Source: Actinomycetes bacterium
GTDB lineage: Bacteria; Actinomycetota; Acidimicrobiia; Acidimicrobiales; Acidimicrobiaceae
Length of the DNA stretch: 32,216 nucleotides
Direction: 5' to 3'
Assembly: GCA_021777475.1 (NCBI GenBank)
Contig: JAJYDM010000017.1
Coordinates: 1-32,216, forward strand
Shown here: positions 1 to 8,759 of the stretch, piece by piece
Layout of the letters: each line of letters starts with the position of its first letter
Position numbering within the stretch: position 1 is the stretch's first letter
Program-made: the position numbers and the translations under genes
The notes under the pieces: generated by a model
What the model saw: only the letters and a program-made list of their open reading frames with translations
Told to the model about the DNA's origin: nothing
The model's database searches: none

Positions 1-366
1 ACAAGTTGAGTCTCGTAAAGATGAGCTCAGGTCAGGCCCGGATTGAAGTTGGGCGTGTCCGCGTCAACGAGCACAAAGACGTCGCTCGGAGGGCGTCTGA
101 CGTTTCGTCATTGGCTCGATCTTGCCAGCCGGTTGGTCCTGTCCTGTCTGTCTGATGACGTTCGGCCCTGATTTGTACGCCGTGGCGATGGAATCTGTGG
201 AATCATCGCCGATCACAGCTATTTCGGTGGGCCTTTCTTGGCCGCCGGAATACCGCAATGCCGGCCGAGCCACGATGTTCCTGATTGTTTGCTCCTCATT
301 CCCAGCTGGAATGAGATCGGCGCGGGTTGGCGCTACAGGAAGTCGATAAATCTGTGGACAACTCAT
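1..366 (-). pseudogene. Frameshifted relic of a family-2 glycosyltransferase (N-terminal part, cut by window edge)
   Basis: Reading the minus strand from an ATG at 366, the first 60-70 residues look like a GT2 nucleotide-sugar-binding fold: a LIPAGNEEQTI segment (compare the usual IPAxNEE), then IGDDSTDSIA (compare VDDGSTDxTA) and an AGK near residue 80. The frame then runs to a stop at 64. In the next frame, just before that stop, the sequence encodes DVFVLVDADT, which matches the GT2 segment carrying the DxD metal-binding motif, but that frame also meets stops. At least one frameshift therefore separates two conserved blocks of the same domain. The glycan it acted on cannot be inferred. What I see is two GT2 motifs in different frames; that it is a dead gene is inference, and a sequencing error could mimic part of it. 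Confidence 0.6.
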
Positions 367-446
367 GGTCTGGCGCTTTCAACTTTCCAGGGGCAGTCGC
401 AACAGTTGCTCTCGCTTCTGCCGGACCTTGGATTGGCCGGCTTTTG

Positions 447-496
447 TTAATTTAGACCCTTTGTACGCTTGGAATTTGGGTGTCAGTCTAAATTAA
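447..496. repeat. 11-bp perfect inverted repeat upstream of the riboswitch
   Basis: TTAATTTAGAC (447-457) and its exact reverse complement GTCTAAATTAA (486-496) are separated by 28 bases. There is no T-run after either arm, so it is not a typical terminator. It could be a protein-binding dyad near the promoter of the SAM-riboswitch operon, or chance in an AT-rich stretch. Confidence 0.4.
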
Positions 497-540
497 GTGT
501 CGATTGAAATAATTGCTCCGATTATCATTTAGCAGTAATT

Positions 541-630
541 GAGACATCATCAAGAGCGGTTTAGGGACGGGCCCTTCGATACCGCGGCAACCAGTGTTTT
601 ACCACCAGGTGCCAAAGCCCGATCGATGAG
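541..630 (+). promoter_or_regulatory. SAM-I-like (S-box) riboswitch in the leader of the thrC-like operon
   Basis: The leader carries the S-box core in order: a P1 5' strand CATCATC (545-551), then AAGAG, AGGGAC with GGCCC, GCGGCAACC, and CAGGTGCCAA, closing with a P1 3' strand GATCGATG (621-628). P1 pairs seven bases with one bulge. The Shine-Dalgarno GAGGAG (628-633) overlaps the end of P1 and lies six bases before the GTG start at 640. I see no T-tract terminator between aptamer and start. This suggests that bound SAM stabilises P1 and limits ribosome access, giving translational repression when SAM is plentiful. S-box RNAs are a known family, normally placed on methionine, cysteine and SAM genes. 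The identification rests on eye-matched consensus blocks; a covariance-model search would settle it and separate SAM-I from SAM-IV. Confidence 0.85.
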
Positions 631-639
631 GAGTGTTAA

Positions 640-1881
640 GTGGCTTTTGTTAAATCTTTGAAGTGTCGTGAGTGTCATAAGACGTATCCCATTGAGGCTC
701 TGCACGTCTGCGAGTTCTGTTTTGGCCCTCTTGAAGTCGCATACGATTACGAAGGCATTGCCAGTTCAATATCCAGGGCGAAGATCGCAAGCGGACCGCC
801 CACTATTTGGCGATATGCAGATCTCCTTCCGGTGGATGGCACAGATTACGTCTCGTTGGGTGTCGGCTTTACCCCTCTGGTGAGGGCGAGGAGCCTAGGC
901 GCGGAGCTGGGCCTTCCCAACCTATGGTTGAAAAATGACACTGTGAATCCAACAGGGTCGTTCAAGGACAGGGTTGTGTCGGTTGCGCTTTCAAAGGCGA
1001 AGGAGTTGGGTCTCAAGGTTGCCGCTTGTGCATCGACGGGCAATTTGGCAAACTCGGTGGCTGCACATGCCGCATGGGCGGGGATGGAGTCGTATGTGTT
1101 CATACCAGCCAACCTGGAAAGGGCAAAGATCATCACTACTTCGATCTTCGGCGGGAACGTTATAGCCATCGATGGAAACTACGACGATGTGAACAGGCTT
1201 TGCGCTGAGCTTGCTTCCGAGGAGCCCACCTGGGCCTTCGCCAACGTTAACGTGAGGGCGTACTACTCCGAGGGTTCGAAGACCCTGGCGTACGAGGTTG
1301 CCGAGCAGCTTGGCTGGAAGGCTCCAGATCACGTGGTGGTGCCAGTGGGGTCCGGAAGCCAGTTGACCAAGATTCACAAAGGCTTCAATGAGCTTTACCA
1401 GGTTGGGTTGCTTGATGAAGAGCCTCACGTGAGAATTTCCGGTGCGCAAGCTGCTGGATGTGCGCCCGTTGCCACCGCGTTTGCGGCTGGACAGGATTAC
1501 GTTCGTCCAGTCAAACCGAACACTATTGCCAAATCGCTTGCAATTGGCAACCCCGCTGACGGCTTTTATGCGCACGACGTGGTAAGAAAGACCGGCGGCG
1601 GATTCGGATCAGTTACGGACGACGAGATAATCGAGGGGATGGGCCTGCTTGCCCGTACCGAGGGGATTTTCGCGGAAACCGCTGGCGGAGTCACCATTGC
1701 GACACTCAAGAACCTAGCCAGAGAGGGCATCGTCAGGCCCGACGAGACTGTAGTTGCGTACATCACCGGTAATGGCCTCAAGACCGTTGAAGCTCTCGAG
1801 AACTCGCAGGGTCCGACCTTTGTAATCAAACCAACCTTGGAGGCATTTGCCGAGGTTTACGAATCTATAAGGAGCAATTAA
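640..1881 (+). CDS. thrC: Threonine-synthase-like PLP enzyme with N-terminal zinc ribbon (413 aa)
   Basis: By family, threonine synthase converts O-phosphohomoserine to threonine and phosphate with PLP in the cytosol. Residues 9-27 form a zinc ribbon (C9-x2-C12, C24-x2-C27). The PLP lysine is K109 in NPTGSFKDR, followed by the substrate-binding STGNLANS block, a PVGSGS phosphate-cup segment near the middle and ITGNGLK near the C-terminus. Length is normal for the short bacterial class. The GTG start at 640 is set by GAGGAG six bases upstream. The stop overlaps the next start by one base (TAATG), so the enzyme is translated together with a sulfur-carrier protein, and both lie behind a SAM riboswitch. 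That context fits homocysteine or methionine synthesis better than threonine synthesis. argS-lysA at the right end of this window is, in many actinobacteria, followed by hom-thrC-thrB, so this may be a second copy with a different job. Fold and cofactor are secure; the reaction is not. Confidence 0.9.
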   Translation: MAFVKSLKCRECHKTYPIEALHVCEFCFGPLEVAYDYEGIASSISRAKIASGPPTIWRYADLLPVDGTDYVSLGVGFTPLVRARSLGAELGLPNLWLKNDTVNPTGSFKDRVVSVALSKAKELGLKVAACASTGNLANSVAAHAAWAGMESYVFIPANLERAKIITTSIFGGNVIAIDGNYDDVNRLCAELASEEPTWAFANVNVRAYYSEGSKTLAYEVAEQLGWKAPDHVVVPVGSGSQLTKIHKGFNELYQVGLLDEEPHVRISGAQAAGCAPVATAFAAGQDYVRPVKPNTIAKSLAIGNPADGFYAHDVVRKTGGGFGSVTDDEIIEGMGLLARTEGIFAETAGGVTIATLKNLAREGIVRPDETVVAYITGNGLKTVEALENSQGPTFVIKPTLEAFAEVYESIRSN

Positions 1882-2162
1882 TGAGCGCTACGGTCCGGGT
1901 TCCAAGCCAGCTGCGGTCTCTCACTGGTGGAGTGGCGGAGCTTCAAATCGATGGCTCAACCGTAGGTGAGATACTCAAGAGGATTGATGCTCAATATCCA
2001 GGTCTGGGCGAGAGAATCTTTGACGAGAACGGGTCACTGAGAAGGTTCGTGAATGTGTTCTTGGCCGACGAGGATGTGCGGTTCATGGACGGCTTGGACA
2101 CTTCGGTCAAGGAAAACCAGGTTCTCTCCATCGTCCCCGCTGTTGCCGGTGGAGCCTTTTAA
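1881..2162 (+). CDS. CysO/MoaD-like sulfur-carrier protein ending in GGAF (93 aa)
   Basis: This small beta-grasp protein belongs to the MoaD/ThiS/CysO family, whose C-terminal Gly-Gly is adenylylated and converted to a thiocarboxylate that donates sulfide. It resembles mycobacterial CysO along its length: an LRSLTGG segment near the N-terminus, RRFVNVFLADEDVRF in the middle, and AVAGG at the end. Unlike a ready-to-use carrier, two residues (Ala-Phe) follow the Gly-Gly, so a protease must trim it before activation. JAMM/MPN metalloproteases do this for carriers of this type with extra C-terminal residues. No such protease or E1-like activating enzyme is in the window. The ATG at 1881 overlaps the preceding stop (TAATG) and has AAGGAG at 1869-1874. 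The partner PLP enzyme is most likely the upstream thrC-like product (inference). Confidence 0.88.
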   Translation: MSATVRVPSQLRSLTGGVAELQIDGSTVGEILKRIDAQYPGLGERIFDENGSLRRFVNVFLADEDVRFMDGLDTSVKENQVLSIVPAVAGGAF

Positions 2163-2260
2163 AACCGTCGTCGTTAGTCCTGGTCAGAAAACTTTTGATC
2201 AATTGATTTAGAAAATTTCCAGAAATGTGTTCGCGATATGCAAATTTTCATCTATCGTGA

Positions 2261-3943
<1,683 letters not shown>

Positions 3944-3978
3944 ATCTCACATGTAGGAGTATTTAGGAGCTGAACTCT

Positions 3979-4009
3979 GAGGGAGGCGCAAGCCTCCCTC
4001 TTTTCTTTT
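3979..4009 (+). terminator. Intrinsic terminator after groEL
   Basis: A perfect 9-bp stem GAGGGAGGC / GCCTCCCTC (3979-3987, 3992-4000) with a GCAA tetraloop is followed by TTTTCTTTT. It begins 36 bases after the groEL stop. Confidence 0.95.
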
Positions 4010-5215
4010 AACCAGTTCTAGGATCTCTATCACTCTGATTCAACGAACTGGGTTTTCTTGGCAGAATGGTCCCGGCTAGGCCGCGGTCTATTTTTCTTTG
4101 GTAGTTGATCAACGTTGGTTATCATTTGAGCAAATGCCGCGGAGTGTCAGATTATCCAACATGGTGTTTTTGCCTGCTGTCGGGGTTTGCAGGGATTGGG
4201 AGGCGGTTTTCCTGGCGCCGGACACAGGAACACTCTGGGCGGATTGCGCGAGAAATGGCTAGGACCATCTGAACCACATAAACCCATTGTGTGGGGATTC
4301 ATAGATTGAGATTTCACCGAACGGGACGGTCTTCGATCAGCGGAGGATCGTCAACCTAACCTCAGCGCGGTTTTCATGATCTGTGTTGCACCAATTGGAA
4401 TTTGATGTTTGTCGAACTTTTCTCCGAGCGGCAGGTGGATTAGACGAGAATTGCAACGGGTCTCTTATCAGACGTTCCATATATCATCAAACAATACATG
4501 GACCTCCAGTGCGCAAACTGCGCTATATCGGTTGCATCCTTGCGCCGGGTACTCCTGCTTTCAGATCCTTTTGTCCTCGTTGCGGATACCTGAGTTAATA
4601 GGCATCAGGTCGTTTTCTATCCAGAGATCACCCGACCTGGCGGTTTCCAAGGATCGACACATGAGGTGAAAGTTGTTATTTCGGTCAGCAATATCACAGT
4701 TCTTTATCATTGGGCGTTTCCGGATGCGAAGAAAAGCATGGGTTTGCATCTCTGAAGCGTTGGACATAGGGCTGCCTCTTTCGCTGCCAACAGGACCGTG
4801 ATTGACGATGTTGTGAATTAGTGGACGATTAAGGAGTAACCACGGGCGGGGATGGCAGTTTGAATTTGATTCTTGATAGTGCTTCCGATGAGGACTGGAA
4901 TTCATGCCGAGATGGCGCTCCTAGCTTCAGAAAGCCGCACGCCCTTGGTCAGGGTCAGGGCCAGGTGTCTGCCAGCACTGCCGCCGGGCTTTCTGGTGTT
5001 GGTGATGCTCCAGAACACTAAAGATCCATTGAAGCCGTTACGTGCGTTTTGGGAAATGTTGTTGCGTCGTCATGGCGGTTGATACTGCACCTCGCTATGG
5101 AGTATTGCGTCATGGCCAGTACCGGCCGTCTTGACGGCGTGAAGACTGGAACGAGCACCACTCCGAGGAGATTTTCCGGCAATCTTGGGCGCCACGCAGT
5201 TTGCGAAATTCATAA
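4010..5215. other. Stretch of about 1.2 kb with no recognisable gene
   Basis: Open frames here are short, overlap on both strands, lack convincing ribosome sites and show no motif I recognise. The longest is a 114-residue frame on the minus strand (4561-4905). I see no terminal inverted repeats, tRNA or rRNA pieces. In an otherwise tightly packed chromosome this looks like eroded former coding DNA or a large regulatory spacer; the sequence does not say which. Confidence 0.5.
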
Positions 5216-5690
5216 ATGGATATTGAGGCATGGGCCAGATGCTGTCTTGTTATCGTGCGAACGCGAAACTTAGAGCTGGCCAGTTTTCCTGCCGAGTTGC
5301 TTGAGAGGATCAGTGCGAGGTGAGTCGAACCAGGCGGTAATGCTTGGGGGCAGGTTCGAGTCGAAATTGGCGGATTTGGACAAATGGTAAAGAACCTCTA
5401 CAAGGAAACCAGGCCGTTTGTCCTGGCTAGCGAGCATACATTGTACACCCACACGATTGTCACTTGCGAAGACCTGATGGCCATAGTTGAAGGTGTCGGG
5501 GGTCCCTTAATGGACCGTCGGACCTATGGTGTTCCCGTCTTTCCGAGGAGGTAGAGGAGTGGTATGAGCATGTGGCGATCGATGATAGGACGCGACCGCT
5601 CGTCAATGCCCAACTGCCGCCGAGACCGTTTCTTCTGATTCGGCTGCTACGGTGGGGTTGCAGTATGAAAGTGCTGTCTAGTCAGGTAAA
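5216..5690 (+). pseudogene. Possible decayed gene of unknown function
   Basis: One plus-strand frame from an ATG at 5216 reads protein-like text (LELASFPAELLERISAR), hits a TGA near 5320, and continues in the same frame with VEPGGNAWGQVRVEIGGFG, KETRPFVLASEHTLYTHTIV and EDLMAIVEGVGGPLMD up to a TAG at 5552-5554. The next frame then carries VEEWYEHVAIDDRTRPLV and AQLPPRPFLL. The 5049-5273 frame just upstream ends HGPDAVLLSCERE. The amino-acid mix and the handover between frames suggest one gene broken by at least one stop and one or two frameshifts. I do not recognise the family. An ATG at 5384 would give an intact 56-residue piece, but no ribosome site supports it. Confidence 0.3.
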
Positions 5691-5711
5691 GCCGTCGAGG
5701 AGATAGTTCAG

Positions 5712-6428
5712 ATGAGTGAGGTCACGTCGCAAATGCAAGTCGCGGAGCCTGGAGTTCCAGGCGAGGGCTGGTCGGTGCTGCATCTCTTCTTCCAGGTGGG
5801 ATCCTCGGTAGACAAAGAGCAGGTGTTTGGAGCCCTCAGAGGTGCGTTAGGTGATGGCTACCAAGTTGTGACAGCTTCACTTATAGGTCATAAGGCTGAC
5901 TTTGCGGTCATGGCATTGGGGCCGGACTTGGCCAGGTTGAGACGCCTTCAGAGTGAGCTGCAGGGATCGGGTTTGTTTCTTGCGGACTCCTATGTCTCTT
6001 TGACCGAGGTGTCGGAATATGCGAAGAATATTCCTGAGGATCGAAAAATTCCACGGCTCTATCCCGTGCTGCCTCCGGCCGGCAAGAGGGCGTTCTGCTT
6101 TTATCCGATGTCAAAGCGACGCCAACCCGGTGCGAACTGGTACATGCTCAGCTATGAGGATCGCGAAAAGCTCATGTCAGCCCACGGAACCTCAGGCCGC
6201 AAGTTTGGGGGCCGGATAATCCAACTGATCACCGGCTCTACCGGTTTGGACGCCTTCGAATGGGGAGTCACGCTTTTTGGACAGCGAATTGATGATATCA
6301 AGGAGGTCGTCTACACGTTGAGGTTTGACGAAGTGTCTGCTGTGTATGCTGAATTTGGTCCGTTCTATGTTGGCATTGTCGATGAACCGGAGTCGGCTTT
6401 GGGAGTCTGTCTACCAGATTCAAACTAG
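5712..6428 (+). CDS. chdC: Coproheme decarboxylase ChdC (HemQ), 238 aa
   Basis: ChdC performs the last step of the coproporphyrin-dependent heme pathway of Gram-positive bacteria: peroxide-driven oxidative decarboxylation of iron-coproporphyrin III to heme b. The protein is a single chlorite-dismutase-family unit. It has the catalytic tyrosine Y131 in YPMSKRR, the likely proximal heme ligand H158 in MSAHGTSGRKF, and the family block FEWGVTLF near 182-189. The ATG at 5712 has GAGGAGA eight bases upstream. Two other genes of the same pathway, hemE and hemY/CgoX, lie 9-11 kb downstream; the ferrochelatase step is not in the window. It leads a compact cluster with a LarE-like protein (38-base gap) and a NIL protein. 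A chlorite-detoxifying role is unlikely given the YPMSK signature. Confidence 0.92.
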   Translation: MSEVTSQMQVAEPGVPGEGWSVLHLFFQVGSSVDKEQVFGALRGALGDGYQVVTASLIGHKADFAVMALGPDLARLRRLQSELQGSGLFLADSYVSLTEVSEYAKNIPEDRKIPRLYPVLPPAGKRAFCFYPMSKRRQPGANWYMLSYEDREKLMSAHGTSGRKFGGRIIQLITGSTGLDAFEWGVTLFGQRIDDIKEVVYTLRFDEVSAVYAEFGPFYVGIVDEPESALGVCLPDSN

Positions 6429-6466
6429 GTTCGGCCTCTTCGCCAGGTCTATTGAGAAAGATGCAA

Positions 6467-7354
6467 ATGAGCAAGTTGACTACCATATCACGATCTGAGG
6501 TGCTGTCAGATCCGAGAGTTCAGTCGCTGCTGAGCGACACAACATTCTCTGCCCTCGTATCCCGACTGCAGGAGCTGGACCAGGTAGTCGTGGCATTCTC
6601 GGGGGGAGCTGATTCAGCATTTCTCGCATATGTGGCACGGTCGGCGCTTGGCAGGGAGTCGGTGAAGGTTGTTACTGCCGTTTCGCCTTCGCTGGGAAGT
6701 GGGGAACTTGACCATTGCAGGGAGTCGGCTAGAGCATGGGACATCCCGTTTTCCACTGTGGCGACTTCGGAGATGGATAATCCCAACTATGTCGCGAATG
6801 GGCATGATCGCTGCTACTGGTGCAAAGTTGAGCTGATGAATTCCATCAGTCCAATAATTGAAGCAACTAGTGCCAAAGTCATTCTTGGAGTGAATCTCGA
6901 TGATCTGGGTGACTTCAGACCGGGCCAGAAGGCAGCTCTTGAAGCGGGGGCCATATTTCCCCTCGTGGATGCCAGATACACAAAAGAGCTGATAAGGGAG
7001 CATTCGCGTATACTCGGGCTTTCGACGTGGAACCGACCGCAGTCGGCCTGCCTATCGTCTCGGATTCCCTATGGCACGTCTGTATCTGTACCAATTCTTT
7101 CCCAGCTCGACCGGGCCGAGACAGCTCTGAAGAGGCTAGGATTCGCGCAGGTTCGAGTGAGACATTACGACATGCTGGCCAGGATCGAGTTCTTGTTGGA
7201 GGATTTTGAAGCTGTGGTTGAAAAGCGTTCACAGGTCGTGGATGCCGTGAAGAGTGCAGGATATCGCTATGTTACCGTGGATATGGAGGGGTTTAGATCT
7301 GGGAATTTAAACGCCAAGATTGCTCCAGAAGTATCCGTAGAAGACCGTTGCTAA
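6467..7354 (+). CDS. larE: LarE-like PP-loop sulfur transferase, three-cysteine type (295 aa)
   Basis: LarE proteins use ATP to adenylate a pyridinium dinucleotide and insert sulfur during assembly of the nickel-pincer cofactor of lactate racemase-type enzymes. The PP-loop SGGADS lies at residues 45-50. Family motifs follow: a CYWCK pair (C116, C119) and ACLSSRIPYG with C195. The single-cysteine LarE of Lactiplantibacillus gives up sulfur from its own Cys, whereas homologues with three cysteines bind a [4Fe-4S] cluster and can turn over; this one has the three-cysteine pattern. A TTG at 6452 and ATGs at 6461 and 6467 are possible starts; I prefer 6467 because GAGAAAG (6454-6460) sits six bases before it. 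No larB, larC or larA is nearby, so the real substrate is open. Confidence 0.82.
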   Translation: MSKLTTISRSEVLSDPRVQSLLSDTTFSALVSRLQELDQVVVAFSGGADSAFLAYVARSALGRESVKVVTAVSPSLGSGELDHCRESARAWDIPFSTVATSEMDNPNYVANGHDRCYWCKVELMNSISPIIEATSAKVILGVNLDDLGDFRPGQKAALEAGAIFPLVDARYTKELIREHSRILGLSTWNRPQSACLSSRIPYGTSVSVPILSQLDRAETALKRLGFAQVRVRHYDMLARIEFLLEDFEAVVEKRSQVVDAVKSAGYRYVTVDMEGFRSGNLNAKIAPEVSVEDRC

Positions 7355-7400
7355 CTAGTCTCTTATATGTTTCAATGTGCTTGAACCTCGGAGGCAAGAA

Positions 7401-7640
7401 ATGGCAACTCAAAGAGTCAAGCTGATTTATCCAGAGTCTCTGATAACAAGGCCCGTCTTGTCTGAGGCAGCGATTCAGTTCAAGGTAATGTCCAATATAC
7501 GCCGCGCGGCGGTGGACGAGGGCAGCGGTTGGATCATCTGTGAACTCGACGGAGATGCGCCTGCGATCGAGCAGGCTGTGGCTTGGATGGTCTCGCTGGG
7601 GGTTGACGTTGAGGGCCTCAGCGACGTCGTAGAGAGCTAA
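7401..7640 (+). CDS. Free-standing NIL-domain protein (79 aa)
   Basis: The protein is essentially one NIL domain, the small ACT-like fold found at the C-terminus of the methionine ABC transporter ATPase MetN and in some ferredoxins. The match rests on the pattern RVKLIYPESLITRPVLSEAA, followed by an SNIRRAAVDEGSGWII strand-turn and a final GVDVEGL. The ATG at 7401 is set by GGAGG at 7390-7394; an in-frame start further upstream has no such site. It lies 46 bases after the LarE-like gene and is probably co-transcribed. Stand-alone NIL proteins are linked to sulfur amino-acid metabolism in several genomes; a methionine- or SAM-sensing role here is inference. Confidence 0.75.
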   Translation: MATQRVKLIYPESLITRPVLSEAAIQFKVMSNIRRAAVDEGSGWIICELDGDAPAIEQAVAWMVSLGVDVEGLSDVVES

Positions 7641-7902
7641 TCAAGGCTTTACCGTCAAGGGTCGTTAATTTTGAACCGGCTGTTCGGGAGTTCCTGCTGG
7701 ACTGGGTGTACATGCGGCATTTTAAGCGGACCAGCTGTCGTTTCGCAGATTGAACCCGTGGTGAATCACTGAGTTCTGATGAAGAGGTGGCACCAACGCT
7801 ACCGCTGGGCACATCATCGGGTGATCTTTACGACAGGCATGGTTTTGGCACCGAACCCGTGTCCGACACAGGAAAGATATCGAGTTGTCCTGATGAGTCG
7901 TG

Positions 7903-8310
7903 TTATTCGGAGGGAGCCACCACCGCAGTGCAATACATGCATCGCGAAGCCGCGGTTGGAATCGAGGAGAGGCATTCCGGGCATTCGCGCATTGGAGTGG
8001 TGGGGTCGTTGGTCTTTGAAAGTCTTCCCGTCATCCTAGCCACCGGGGCGACAACCACGAAGTAGACGACCAGGGCAATGACAATGAAAGTTATCAGATT
8101 GTTGAGTAAGTCCCCATAGGCAAATTTGGATGTATTAATTGAGAAGAACAGTTGAGCGAAGTTCGGCTGTTTGCCAAACGCGCCAATTGTCGGGGTGATC
8201 AAGTCCGCGACAACGGCTGTCACGACCTTTGCGAACGCGGTACCGATTACCACCGCAACCGCCAAGTCTACGAGGTTACCCCGCAGCAAGAATTTCTTGA
8301 ATCCACTCAT
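7903..8310 (-). CDS. mscL: Large-conductance mechanosensitive channel MscL with C-terminal zinc ribbon (135 aa)
   Basis: MscL forms a pentameric pore that opens under membrane tension to release solutes during osmotic downshock. The N-terminal amphipathic helix MSGFKKFLLRGN leads into TM1 (about 13-38, VDLAVAVVIGTAF with the AFAKVV segment), a periplasmic loop, and TM2 (about 70-90). The usual C-terminal helical bundle is replaced or extended by a short linker and a rubredoxin-like knuckle pair: C110-x2-C113 and C124-x2-C127. I use the ATG at 8310 with AGGAGG eight bases upstream; the open frame runs further upstream to 8442 but has no family similarity there. The zinc ribbon could sense metal or redox state, or bind a partner; that is inference. 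Confidence 0.93.
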   Translation of the reverse strand: MSGFKKFLLRGNLVDLAVAVVIGTAFAKVVTAVVADLITPTIGAFGKQPNFAQLFFSINTSKFAYGDLLNNLITFIVIALVVYFVVVAPVARMTGRLSKTNDPTTPMRECPECLSSIPTAASRCMYCTAVVAPSE

Positions 8311-8490
8311 TGCAACTGCCTCCTGTATGAGATGCTCGCCATAGAGAGAGGGTACCAATAAAGTGGGACTGGAAAGTTGACAAAAATTAATTATGGTCGC
8401 AACTACTGCACATTTTGCATAATTGGGGCTATCCATAGTCAATCTTGGGCCGGGAGACTAACACATCCCCGAAAAACCCTCCGGATTGCA

Positions 8491-8673
8491 CTACTGCCTC
8501 GGTTGGTGCCAGCCTGCCTTGGAAATCCCATCCCTGGGTTCAAAGAAGATGCAGTTATCGGGACAGGCAAACGGAAAAGGTTCATTAGCGCCAAGGCGGC
8601 ACTTTTCCAGCTTGTCGCCTGATTTCACAGTTTGCATTATGTAGTGCTTGCAATCTACATTTACCGCCATCAT
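8491..8673 (-). CDS. Small four-cysteine protein, probable metal-binding (60 aa)
   Basis: The residues VDCKHY, EKCRLG, PFACPDNC and IFFEPR give four cysteines (C8, C25, C37, C41) in a pattern I associate with short uncharacterised actinobacterial proteins, C-x(n)-CxLG-x(n)-PFxCPxxCxFFExR. The spacing suggests one zinc or iron-sulfur site. Two tandem ATGs (8673 and 8670) follow a weak GAAG. It is transcribed divergently from the NUDIX gene and lies upstream of mscL on the same strand, with 180 bases between. A larger frame on the same strand (8585-8779) overlaps it out of register and has no such pattern. Function is unknown. Confidence 0.65.
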   Translation of the reverse strand: MMAVNVDCKHYIMQTVKSGDKLEKCRLGANEPFPFACPDNCIFFEPRDGISKAGWHQPRQ

Positions 8674-8759
8674 CTTCGATCTTAGATAGATTTCGTGGGA
8701 AATCTGATCCGCGCGTGGTCATTTTGTGAATTCTGGACGATTTGCCGTCACATTGTGTG

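Noticed and set aside
504-541. Promoter boxes before the riboswitch (TTGAAA or TTGCTC with TATCAT or TAATTG)
   Set aside because: Either the spacing or the match to consensus is poor, so I did not annotate them.
4561-4905. 114-residue frame on the minus strand in the gene desert
   Set aside because: No ribosome site, no recognised motif, and an amino-acid mix unlike the neighbouring genes.
8311-8442. 44-residue N-terminal extension of MscL
   Set aside because: The family begins at MSGFKKFLLRGN, which has AGGAGG eight bases before its ATG.
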